Shown here: positions 49,553 through 56,775 of the stretch, one piece after another | How the letters are laid out: each line of letters starts with the position of its first letter | Numbering within the stretch: the stretch's first letter is position 1 | Assembly (NCBI RefSeq): GCF_010727475.1 | Contig: NZ_AP022567.1 | Location: 5,952,001 to 6,016,000 of the forward strand | DNA length: 64,000 nucleotides | Direction: 5' to 3' | Source of the DNA: Mycolicibacterium mageritense | Lineage (GTDB): Bacteria; Actinomycetota; Actinomycetes; Mycobacteriales; Mycobacteriaceae | Translations under genes and position numbers: made by a program | Notes under the pieces: generated by a model | Databases searched by the model: none | Seen by the model: the letters and a program-made list of their open reading frames with translations, nothing else | Told to the model about the DNA's origin: nothing

Positions 49553-50095
49553 ATGGAGCTGATCACGACGGAAATCGAACCAATGGTCGAAACTGAACCG
49601 GCACGGTTCCGGAGATCACCAAGCACGCTGAAAGCGCCAAAAGCGCCGAAAGGGATGAAACCGTGTTCGGCGGACGGTTGCGCATACCCACCGGAGCGCG
49701 TTGGTCTGTGTGCTCAACATCGGCGAACGCTGCGACTGACGGCGAAGATCTCCGACGCGGTGCGCGAGTTTCTGAATTCTGCCGAAATCCTTGCGGAGGG
49801 CGGAAACGGATTGATCGAAAACAGACTGATCGAAGATCAGGTGATAGAAGCGGGCGAATGCTTGGCGCAGGGATTGGGATTGCTCGCAAGCACACAGTTT
49901 GACGATCCATTGTTTTGGAATCCTTCGGCGATCCACATCGAAGATCGAAATTGGCGCGAGAAACTGCCCGAAAGATGGCGGGTTGAGTTTGTGTGGCGGA
50001 TTGCCGAAACCGACGACATCGGCGAACTTGACGAAACCGGAACCGACAACATCGGCGAAATCGAAAATGATGAGATTGGAGTAATGGCGCTATGA
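49553..50095 (+). CDS. hypothetical protein with Cys/His cluster (180 aa)
   Basis: A 180-residue protein. Residues ~38-62 hold a probable zinc knuckle, C-x4-C-x9-C-x2-H (CSADGCAYPPERVGLCAQH), after a Lys/Pro-rich segment. The rest is helical and acidic, ending in an Asp/Glu-rich tail with repeated IGE units. The ATG at 49553 has AAAGGGA in front. Coupled by ATGA overlap to the 'HGG' protein. No family recognised; it may act together with that protein. Confidence 0.6.
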   Translation: MELITTEIEPMVETEPARFRRSPSTLKAPKAPKGMKPCSADGCAYPPERVGLCAQHRRTLRLTAKISDAVREFLNSAEILAEGGNGLIENRLIEDQVIEAGECLAQGLGLLASTQFDDPLFWNPSAIHIEDRNWREKLPERWRVEFVWRIAETDDIGELDETGTDNIGEIENDEIGVMAL

Positions 50096-51027
50096 GCAGC
50101 AAGGCGTACAAGGCGAACGCGAAAAACAAGGCGAGTTCGAAGGCGATGCGCGCGGGCACCTATGGAGCGGGCAACCCATCGGGAGCGACCAAACCGCAGG
50201 TCGGGAAACCGACGAAAGTCGCGCCGGTCAAATGCAGTGCGCGAAGCTCCCGCACCGGCATGCCGTGCCAGAAATGGCCGGTGGCGGGCGCAACCGTTTG
50301 CCGCACGCATGGCGGATCTGCCCCGCAGGTCCAAAAAGCCGCGCGTAGACGGCTAGAGCAAGCCGCTGACGTGCTCGTTCAGCGTTTGCTAGGCATCGCA
50401 CTGGACGGCACCGCACCCGAAAAGGTCGCGCTGTCGGCAGTGCTGGCCGCGCTCGACCGCGCCGGTTTCAGCGTGAAATCCACTGTCGGCCTTGAGGTTT
50501 CGGCGAAACCGTGGGAACAGGTGATGGATTCGGCGTTTATGCCGCTGGAAACCACGTCGCGCGACGCGTACCGAGCGGCCCGAGACGGACACCCACCCGC
50601 CCTGGCGGAATCCCCCGCGCTCGACGGCGCTGCCGCTGCCGACGCCGATTCCGACGCCGATTCCGACGATGACAGCGTGATCGACGCCGAGATCTTGACC
50701 GAACACGAATACGCCGCGAGAGTCGCCACACGCCGTGTTAATCGAATCGACCACACGGAGACACCAGACGACGACGAACGCGGCGCAGGTGCCCGCACAG
50801 CAGGCGAATCGGGGCCATCTGGCGGGTTCGGTGCCATCGATCCGCTGACGGGCGAACCGCTGACCGACCCATCACGGATGGATCAGGCGATGACCACCGT
50901 GGAGGCGAACGAGATCGTTGCCGAGATCAACCGGCGCAACGCCGAGCGCATGCAGCGTGAGCGTGCCGACACGGGCCGTGCCGTCGTTCACCCGGTACGC
51001 CGAGCGCTGCCGCGCGGTCGTTCGTGA
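50092..51027 (+). CDS. 'HGG' zinc-binding phage protein, possibly small-terminase-like
   Basis: 311 residues. After a basic Lys/Ala start, residues ~44-77 carry a C...C...C-x2-H-G-G cluster (CSARSSRTGMPCQKW...CRTHGGSAPQV), a pattern common in actinobacterial phages and in plasmid-like elements, often near terminase genes. A helical segment follows (RLEQAADVLVQRLLGIALDG), then a long acidic linker and a basic tail (PVRRALPRGRS). I would not call it terminase with confidence. Confidence 0.6.
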   Translation: MSSKAYKANAKNKASSKAMRAGTYGAGNPSGATKPQVGKPTKVAPVKCSARSSRTGMPCQKWPVAGATVCRTHGGSAPQVQKAARRRLEQAADVLVQRLLGIALDGTAPEKVALSAVLAALDRAGFSVKSTVGLEVSAKPWEQVMDSAFMPLETTSRDAYRAARDGHPPALAESPALDGAAAADADSDADSDDDSVIDAEILTEHEYAARVATRRVNRIDHTETPDDDERGAGARTAGESGPSGGFGAIDPLTGEPLTDPSRMDQAMTTVEANEIVAEINRRNAERMQRERADTGRAVVHPVRRALPRGRS

Positions 51028-51215
51028 CGTGTCGCAGAAGTAAAGAATTGCGACGCATGCGTGAGGGTTGCGAGCGTGCAGGTTTCAAATCGGTCTCTCG
51101 CAGTGATAGCCAACGGATAGCCCAACGTGACCGTTTGGACGGTGCAAAATCGCGTCTACCTGCGCAGATTGGCCGATTTCCCGGCTGGTACGTAGCCAGC
51201 GGAACGCCGAGGTAT

Positions 51216-51710
51216 TCATTTTGCGTTATCGGCGAATTCGGATTCGAGCTCGTCTATTTTGCGTTGATACCACTTATGAGTCCGGATCGGCTCGTCGTGG
51301 AGATTCAGCAAGACGATCGCGACAAAAATGACGCCGCCGCCGATCAGCATCAGGATGCCGATCATGTACGAAAGAATGGGAGTGTCGAAAATGTATGACA
51401 ACCCAAGGCAGACGTACGAACCGACCAGGCACAGGGCGGCCAGTACGTGAACTCGCTTGTCCCACTTGTATTTTGGCATAGTGGCCAGGTCGATGGCTCT
51501 AAGTTCGCGCAGCATGATTATTTCTAGTGTGTGATTTGGAACGATCGAATCAGGTATTTTTGTGTATATCTCGGTGAGATTCTTTAGACGCTCAACCCGA
51601 CGATTAATCGTATTTTTGAGTGCGAAGAAACCGGCAACAATTGCGGCGAATAGCGGAACTGCTGCAATGCAGATCTGTAGCCAGGTAGGTGCGTCTTTCA
51701 TGCCGTGCAT
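51216..51710 (-). CDS. membrane protein, possible moron or exclusion gene
   Basis: A 164-residue protein with three membrane helices (WLQICIAAVPLFAAIVAGFFAL; VHVLAALCLVGSYVCLGLSYIF; LSYMIGILMLIGGGVIFVAIVLL) and charged cytoplasmic parts. It is AT-richer than the rest and stands alone, opposite to the replication genes, between them and the integrase. This is where prophages keep morons such as superinfection exclusion or defence genes. No family recognised. Confidence 0.65.
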   Translation of the reverse strand: MHGMKDAPTWLQICIAAVPLFAAIVAGFFALKNTINRRVERLKNLTEIYTKIPDSIVPNHTLEIIMLRELRAIDLATMPKYKWDKRVHVLAALCLVGSYVCLGLSYIFDTPILSYMIGILMLIGGGVIFVAIVLLNLHDEPIRTHKWYQRKIDELESEFADNAK

Positions 51711-51754
51711 TGTTGCGTAGCGCGGTGCGGTTGCGAAGTTAGAAACGCCGACAA

Positions 51755-53020
51755 CTATGCCGATTCGTCGGTTTCGGCGGGTTCGTCGGTCTGGCCGTCG
51801 TCGGCAATCCGCGCGTCGGCAACTTCGGCCAGCTTCGGCGTTTCGACCAACGCCGAGAGTGCTTCGGCGACCTCAACCGCACGGCCCGACACTTGGCCCT
51901 GATAGCGCAGGCTGGCCGTTTGGGTGCTGTGCCCAAGGCGGGCCATCGTTTCGGGCAGGTTCGCCACGCGTGCGGTCTGGTGACCGGCGAAATGGCGCAT
52001 GTCGTGAAGGCGCATGCCGGTCACACCCGCCGACGCGCACGCTTCGCGGAACGCATCGCGCACCACACGATCCGAAATGTGGCATCCGCCGCGTACCGGC
52101 GCGAACAACTGCGCATCGGGGCCGGGGCCGACGAACTCGGCCAAATGGCGTGCGATGTCATCGCGGATATGTGGCGGAACGACGACGTTGCGGCCCTTGC
52201 CCGATTTCGGCGTGCTGACGTTGCACCGTGGATTGCCGGTGGCCGCTGCCTGCTTTTCGGTCAAGTGAGTGACACCGCGCGTAAGGGCGATCAGCTCGCA
52301 GTTGACACCGATGTCTTTGCGTCGCAGTTCGATCACTTCGCCGAATCGCAGACCGCACCACGCCGAGATCAGTACCAGCGCGCGAAACTTCGCTTCGATC
52401 TTGTCAGCGATGGCAGCCATTTCGGCGATGCTTGGCACGACGGACTCATGGTTGCGTTTGGTCGAAGTCGCGCCGTTGATCATCGCCGGGTTTCGGTCCA
52501 ACAGTTCATCTTTGACCGCTGTGTCACAAATCGCGTGCAACAGTTGGTAGGCGTGTGCGCGCATTGTGGGTTTGTCGGTCAGCGTGCGCGCGTGCCAGTC
52601 GCGAATCAGCGCCGGTTTCAGATTCGACACGACGACGTTCCCGAGCTTCGGCGCGATGTGCTTTTCGAGCAAGTTCGTGTAGTGCGCAATCGTCTTCGGC
52701 TTAAGGTTGCGCTGTTCGATCCATCGTTTTCCGTACTGTTCCAGCGTTTCGCGGTTTACCTCAACCGCCAGGCCGACACGTTCGGCGGGGGAGAGCCATT
52801 GCAGTTGTGGACCGTTCCCGCCAACCGGCGCAAGCGCCGAAATCGCGTTCTGGATCGCACGGCGTTCCTGTGTCAACCATTCTTCGGCGTCGATCTTGAG
52901 TTCGAACGTCGTCGGCGCGAAGTGCCGAACGTTGTCAGGGCCGATGTATGACGCTTGAAAGCGTCCCGACGAACGTTTGCGAATCCAGCCCCAACCACGA
53001 TGGCCTGTTCTGCCCGACAT
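51755..53020 (-). CDS. int: tyrosine-type site-specific integrase
   Basis: 421 residues. An N-terminal arm-binding part (RKRSSGRFQASYIGPDNVRHFAPTTFELKIDAEEWL) and SAM-like core-binding domain are followed by the catalytic domain. That has the first Arg in SAWCGLRFGEVIELRRKDI, the box HDMRHFAGHQTAR and the nucleophile Tyr in LGHSTQTASLRYQGQ. It inserts the element into the tRNA-Val(CAC) gene. The gene reads away from the adjacent right attachment site, leaving 254 bp between its start and the core. Confidence 0.93.
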   Translation of the reverse strand: MSGRTGHRGWGWIRKRSSGRFQASYIGPDNVRHFAPTTFELKIDAEEWLTQERRAIQNAISALAPVGGNGPQLQWLSPAERVGLAVEVNRETLEQYGKRWIEQRNLKPKTIAHYTNLLEKHIAPKLGNVVVSNLKPALIRDWHARTLTDKPTMRAHAYQLLHAICDTAVKDELLDRNPAMINGATSTKRNHESVVPSIAEMAAIADKIEAKFRALVLISAWCGLRFGEVIELRRKDIGVNCELIALTRGVTHLTEKQAAATGNPRCNVSTPKSGKGRNVVVPPHIRDDIARHLAEFVGPGPDAQLFAPVRGGCHISDRVVRDAFREACASAGVTGMRLHDMRHFAGHQTARVANLPETMARLGHSTQTASLRYQGQVSGRAVEVAEALSALVETPKLAEVADARIADDGQTDEPAETDESA

Positions 53021-53112
53021 GTGTTTCTCCTCGTTGTCCGGTTTCGACGATTCCGCATCCGTGCCGATGAATCGATTTCGTCGGTTCCAGCCGGTTAGGC
53101 TAGTGACCAGCA

Positions 53113-53140
53113 GGTTTGCTAGATCGGGCTATCCGTGGGC
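53113..53140 (+). repeat. right-arm copies of GGTTTGCT and GGGCTATCC-N2-GGGC
   Basis: GGTTTGCT (53113-53120) and GGGCTATCC-GT-GGGC (53126-53140) repeat the motifs of the left arm in the same orientation. Candidate integrase arm-type sites. Confidence 0.55.
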
Positions 53141-53175
53141 TGTGCCTGTCAAGTCTACTCCCATGTGATCCGCGC

Positions 53176-53268
53176 TGACCGACAATGACCCGAAATGAAC
53201 GAATCATGTTGCGGTGCAATCGGTACCGTGCCAGAACAGATTAGGTCAGTACGGGTCAGCGTGGGTCA
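53176..53268. repeat. helically phased TGACC repeats at the right end
   Basis: TGACC at 53176 and 53186 and TGAAC at 53196, each 10 bp apart, then the inverse GGTCA at 53244, 53254 and 53264, again 10 bp apart. The array ends 6 bp before the right core. Its regular phasing suggests cooperative binding by an excisionase or integrase arm domain. Confidence 0.7.
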
Positions 53269-53274
53269 TAACGC

Positions 53275-53302
53275 CTGGTTCGAACCCAGCCGGGACCACC
53301 AC
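53275..53302 (+). other. attR core
   Basis: 28 bp identical to the 3' end of tRNA-Val(CAC) at 41278-41305. Only the tRNA tail is present, not a second tRNA. Confidence 0.93.
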
Positions 53303-53307
53303 GGAAG

Positions 53308-53334
53308 GCCCCTCGTGCGAGGGGCTTCTCTATT
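53308..53334 (+). terminator. original tRNA-Val terminator, displaced by the element
   Basis: GCCCCTCG-TG-CGAGGGGC (53308-53325) followed by TTCTCTATTT. Before integration it stood right after the tRNA-Val(CAC) gene; it is now about 12 kb away. Confidence 0.6.
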
Positions 53335-53479
53335 TGGGCGGCAACAGCAGTCGGTCCTCCGGCGGATGTGCCGCCCGATGACGGTAGAGCCTTGTTGAAG
53401 ATCTCTCTGCCGACGACGAATTCGCCATTCGCCATCGAAGTAGTCACGCAGTATTCGGACGTGTGTGCCTGCGGGAACC

Positions 53480-54253
53480 TCAATCACCCATCACAAGGTC
53501 GAGGTGGGTGTTGATCACGGCTTCGGTCTCGTGCAGGCAATGCCGCAGTGCGGCGGCCTGGGCCGCAGCCTCGTCGCCGTCCACGATGGCCGCGAGGATC
53601 GCGGCGTGGTCGGCTTCGGCCTGCTCGAATTCGAAGAGCTGACCGGCCGGGTCCGACGCCCACAGCAGCGGCGCCAGCTCGCCCTGCACCTGCACGGTGA
53701 CGGTGGTGAGGCGGTTGGACTGGGCGGCGACTGCCAGTCCGATGTGGAAGCGGCTGTCGGCCTTACGGCGGTCCTGTGGGCTCGTCGCGGACCGGAAATC
53801 GTCGGCCAGGTTCTGGAGCCGGGTCTGATCGGCGTGATCGGAGCGGGCCGCGGCGAGCCGCGCCGCCGCGGCCCCGATGCTGCCCGACAGGTCGCCGAGG
53901 TCGCGTAGATCCTCGGTGCTGCGCTCGCGCAGCCGGCGCCGTCGCTCCTTCTCGGTGACCACGCCGGCGTCGCACACCACACTGCCGCCGCCGCGGCCGC
54001 GTTTGGTCTGGATGAAGCCGCGGTCACGCAGGGATGCCAGTGCGGCACGCAACGTGAGCACCGCCACGCCGAACTGCGCTGCGAGTTCCCGCTCTGCGGG
54101 CAGCATTTCGCCGTAGCCGATCAGGCCCACCGCGATGGCGGTCTCGAGTTGGTGGGCGATCTGGTCGGCCCGGTCGGGTCCGTTTGCTTCATTGGTGCGC
54201 AGATGCGCGACAAGCGAGAACGAACTGCCGTGCGGACTGGCGGTCTGCGTCAT
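53480..54253 (-). CDS. GntR/FadR-family transcriptional regulator
   Basis: A 257-residue regulator with an N-terminal winged helix (EMLPAERELAAQFGVAVLTLRAALASLRDRGFIQTKRGRGGGSVV) and a helical FCD domain (DSRFHIGLAVAAQSNRLT; HAAILAAIVDGDEAAAQAAALRHCLHE). Its ATG overlaps the stop of the Cache-domain gene (ATGA), so sensor and regulator are made together. It is the last gene of the aldehyde dehydrogenase operon and its probable repressor. Confidence 0.87.
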   Translation of the reverse strand: MTQTASPHGSSFSLVAHLRTNEANGPDRADQIAHQLETAIAVGLIGYGEMLPAERELAAQFGVAVLTLRAALASLRDRGFIQTKRGRGGGSVVCDAGVVTEKERRRRLRERSTEDLRDLGDLSGSIGAAAARLAAARSDHADQTRLQNLADDFRSATSPQDRRKADSRFHIGLAVAAQSNRLTTVTVQVQGELAPLLWASDPAGQLFEFEQAEADHAAILAAIVDGDEAAAQAAALRHCLHETEAVINTHLDLVMGD

Positions 54254-54999
54254 GACAGCCCCACAACCCGCCACGGCAGCCGCTGTGGATCCTGCGAGCG
54301 CACCGGTACGGAGTGCTCGACACGTTCCGAATCGGCAAGTCGCAGCCGCGATCCCGTGACGTGGCGAGCACTGTTGGACACCACGACGCGTTCGTTGGCG
54401 GCCAGCAGCACCACCTCATGACGACGTGTCCGTAATGTGCGGAGCAACAGTGCTTCCAGGCCCGGGATCGACAGGTCGGCGCCGATGACCGCTGTACCGC
54501 CGGAAGCCGCCTTCAGTGGAATGCCCAAAGTGATTGTGCAGACGTCGATCCCGCCCACGTCGATGTAGGGCCCGGTGGTGACCGCGTGCCCCGCGGCGAT
54601 CGGCGCGGTGAACCAGTCGTGAGATTGGTAGTCGTAGAAGCCGACCGACTCGGGGTTGAGAATGTGTTTGACGAAGTACGAGTTGCCGTCGGCGTCGTGT
54701 CGCCAACATTCCAGCCAGCGCGTCGTGTCGCTCAGGGTGTCGGAACCGAACGCCATGTCGAAGCCCTCGAGCAGGGGTTCGTCGGCGGCGAGCAGTTCAT
54801 GCAGCAGCGGTCTGACGGCTGCCAGCGCGGCCCGGTCGGGTGTCCGATGGCGCTCGGCGAACTCTTCGAGGATGTCGCTCACCCGGCGATGCACGATCTC
54901 GACGAGCCCGAAGAGCTCGTCCATGCGGCTACCGACCGTTTCCGCGACGCGATCCAGCAGCGCGGGCAGATCGTCTTCTGCTACATCCATGGTCGACAC
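54250..54999 (-). CDS. soluble Cache-domain sensor protein
   Basis: A 249-residue protein whose second half is a Cache/PDC fold (NSYFVKHILNPESVGFYDYQSHDWFTAPIAAGHAVTTGPYIDVGGIDVCTITLGIPLKAASGGTAVIGADLSI, then HEVVLLAANERVVVSNSARHV). It has no signal peptide or membrane helix, so unlike most Cache proteins it seems cytoplasmic and has no attached kinase or output domain. The N-terminal helix may bind a partner. Coupling to the FadR-type gene suggests a two-protein ligand sensor. Start is the GTG at 54999 or the ATG at 54990. Confidence 0.75.
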   Translation of the reverse strand: MSTMDVAEDDLPALLDRVAETVGSRMDELFGLVEIVHRRVSDILEEFAERHRTPDRAALAAVRPLLHELLAADEPLLEGFDMAFGSDTLSDTTRWLECWRHDADGNSYFVKHILNPESVGFYDYQSHDWFTAPIAAGHAVTTGPYIDVGGIDVCTITLGIPLKAASGGTAVIGADLSIPGLEALLLRTLRTRRHEVVLLAANERVVVSNSARHVTGSRLRLADSERVEHSVPVRSQDPQRLPWRVVGLS

Positions 55000-55080
55000 T
55001 CACCGTCCTCGTAGCCGCAGGCTAGCACCAGCGACCCCGCCGGAACGGCGCCCGGCGGGGTGTGGCTGAGGGGGTCGGCG

Positions 55081-56736
55081 TCAATCCCACGGTCCGGCGG
55101 CAGGTGTCGGGGCCGGCACGTGTGGGGCGGGTCCGTGATGGCCGTGATGATGCTCCTCGTATTCGAGTTCCAGCTCGTCGGCCGACTGCACACCGTCGGG
55201 CAGGTTGATGGTGCTGCGCGGACCTGTGTAGGTGTGCTTGACCCGGACCTGCCACGCGAGCCACAGCGCGAGCAGGGTGCCGCCGACGACCAGCGGCGTG
55301 TAATTGACGTACTTCCATTCGAAGCTCTCGCCCCACGGCACGCCGCCCGAGGACGTGGGCAGCATCGCGATGACGGTGGTGATCCCGATCTCGACGAACG
55401 CAATCACGCACAGCCACTTGTACTTCCGGCCCAGATTCCAGCTGCCTGCCTTGAATGCCGAACCTTTGCGCCAGCGCTGGTAGATCGGAATGGCGAACGC
55501 GAGGTAGAGCCCCACGACGCCGATCGAGACCACGGCGTTGAAGGCCACCGGCACGGGAGCGCCGTTGACGTCGACTTCGACCAGCGCGGGCAGGGTCAGG
55601 ACGATGGCGAGCACGGCGACCAGGGCAACGCTGTACAGCGGCACGCCCTTGGAATTCAGCCTGGTCCAGAACCGGGCACCGGGCACCGCGCCATCGCGGC
55701 TGAACGCGAACAGCATGCGGGTGGTGGAGGTCATGCAGGCCATGGCGCAGAAGCATTGGCCGACAGTGGAAACCACGAGCACGATGCTGATCCAGGGGGC
55801 GCCGAGCGCCTGGTTCAGCACGGTCACCACGGACCCGCCGCCCGCGCTGACCGCGTCGGCGTCCTGGACCGCGAACAGGAAGCTCAGCAGCAGGATCCAG
55901 CCGCCGATCGCCGAGAACAGGATGGCCTGCCAGATGCCCTTGGCCGCCGATCCCGCGGCGCCGACGGTTTCCTCCGACATGTGGCACGACGCGTCGTACC
56001 CGGTCACGGTGAACTGGGGCAGGATCACCGACAGCGGCAGCACGAGAAGCAGGAAGCCGATGCCGGAAGTACTGCCGCCGAACATTCCGGTGTTGTTGAT
56101 GCGCTGGGTGAACACCTCGGACACGCTGGCGTGGTGGTCCGGGACGATGATCAGGATCGCGATGATGGCCGCGACACCGACGACGTGCCACCACACCGAG
56201 ATGCTGTTGAAAATGGCGAGCAGGTGGCTGGAGAAGATCGACAGCAGGGTGACGATGACGAGCACTCCGATGAAGATCAGGAACACGCGGGTCAGCGAGT
56301 AGCCCGCGGCCCACGTCTCGCTGAAGGCCGACAGCGTGATGTCGATGAAACTGGCTGCGCCGTAGGACACTGCGGCCACGATGGCCAGCAGGCCGAGAAA
56401 GTCGAGCCAGCCGGTGAAGTAACTGGAGCGCAGTGAGCCGAGTTTGGCGGCCCAGAAGTACATTCCGCCGGACGTGGGCATCGCCGAGACCAGCTCACCC
56501 ATGCACAGCCCGACCACCAGGATCAGCGCGCTGACGATGGGCCAGCCCCAGCTGATGGCCATCGGGCCGCCGTTGTTCCAGCCGATGAAGAAGCTGATGA
56601 ACGGGCCGCTGAGAATCGAGATGACGGAGAAGGAGATGGCGAAGTTGTGAAAGCCTGACCACGACCGTTCGAGCTCGGCTTTGTAGCCGAGCTCGGCGAG
56701 CATTTCGTCGTCGGAGTTCGGATGTGTGGTGGACAC
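55081..56736 (-). CDS. APC-superfamily amino acid/amine permease
   Basis: A 551-residue, 12-helix permease of the amino acid-choline (ACT/GabP-like) group: LGYKAELERSWSGFHNFAISFSVISILSGPFISFF at the start, MPTSGGMYFWAAKLG in TM2-3, FTVTGYDASCHMSEETVGA in TM6. The cytoplasmic C-terminus is long and His/Glu-rich (LELEYEEHHHGHHGP), possibly metal-binding. Substrate probably an amino acid or amine used by the two enzymes upstream in the operon. Confidence 0.86.
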   Translation of the reverse strand: MSTTHPNSDDEMLAELGYKAELERSWSGFHNFAISFSVISILSGPFISFFIGWNNGGPMAISWGWPIVSALILVVGLCMGELVSAMPTSGGMYFWAAKLGSLRSSYFTGWLDFLGLLAIVAAVSYGAASFIDITLSAFSETWAAGYSLTRVFLIFIGVLVIVTLLSIFSSHLLAIFNSISVWWHVVGVAAIIAILIIVPDHHASVSEVFTQRINNTGMFGGSTSGIGFLLLVLPLSVILPQFTVTGYDASCHMSEETVGAAGSAAKGIWQAILFSAIGGWILLLSFLFAVQDADAVSAGGGSVVTVLNQALGAPWISIVLVVSTVGQCFCAMACMTSTTRMLFAFSRDGAVPGARFWTRLNSKGVPLYSVALVAVLAIVLTLPALVEVDVNGAPVPVAFNAVVSIGVVGLYLAFAIPIYQRWRKGSAFKAGSWNLGRKYKWLCVIAFVEIGITTVIAMLPTSSGGVPWGESFEWKYVNYTPLVVGGTLLALWLAWQVRVKHTYTGPRSTINLPDGVQSADELELEYEEHHHGHHGPAPHVPAPTPAAGPWD

Positions 56737-56775
56737 AGGTGGTATTCCTTGGTTTTCGACGAGGGGGGGAGTCGG

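Larger units (their letters stand above)
41278..53302. mobile_element. integrated phage satellite-like element (~12 kb) in tRNA-Val(CAC)
   Basis: Bounded by 28-bp direct repeats of the tRNA 3' end, with a tyrosine integrase next to the right repeat and base composition visibly lower in GC than the flanks. Rightward: HTH-HNH; HTH plus four small genes; a primase-helicase; a zinc-binding protein; an 'HGG' protein. Leftward: a capsid-like gene and small proteins, then near the right end a membrane protein and the integrase. No portal, large terminase, protease, tail or lysis gene is seen. It looks like a satellite that carries its own capsid gene, or a reduced prophage. Confidence 0.85.

Noticed and set aside
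49269..49562. Rightward 97-codon frame across the GGAAGGGT repeats
   Set aside because: It is read through both repeat clusters and has no ribosome site; the region is better explained as repeats.
50092..51027. Firm call of small terminase for the HGG protein
   Set aside because: The Cys/His-HGG pattern is shared by phage proteins of several roles, and no large terminase gene is nearby.
51024..51398. Rightward 124-codon frame with GTGA overlap after the HGG gene
   Set aside because: Half of it is antisense to the membrane protein gene and the composition is poor. The first ~50 codons could be a short gene but I see no supporting pattern.
53275..53302. Second tRNA-Val at the right end of the element
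   Set aside because: Only the last 28 bp of the tRNA are present; it is the attR core.
53266..53487. Leftward 73-codon frame starting in a GTGA overlap with the FadR-type gene stop
   Set aside because: The start looks coupled (VIEVPAGTHVRILRDYFDGEWR), but the second half is read through the att core and terminator, giving the familiar antisense-tRNA artefact WWSRLGSNQ. A shorter real gene before integration is possible.
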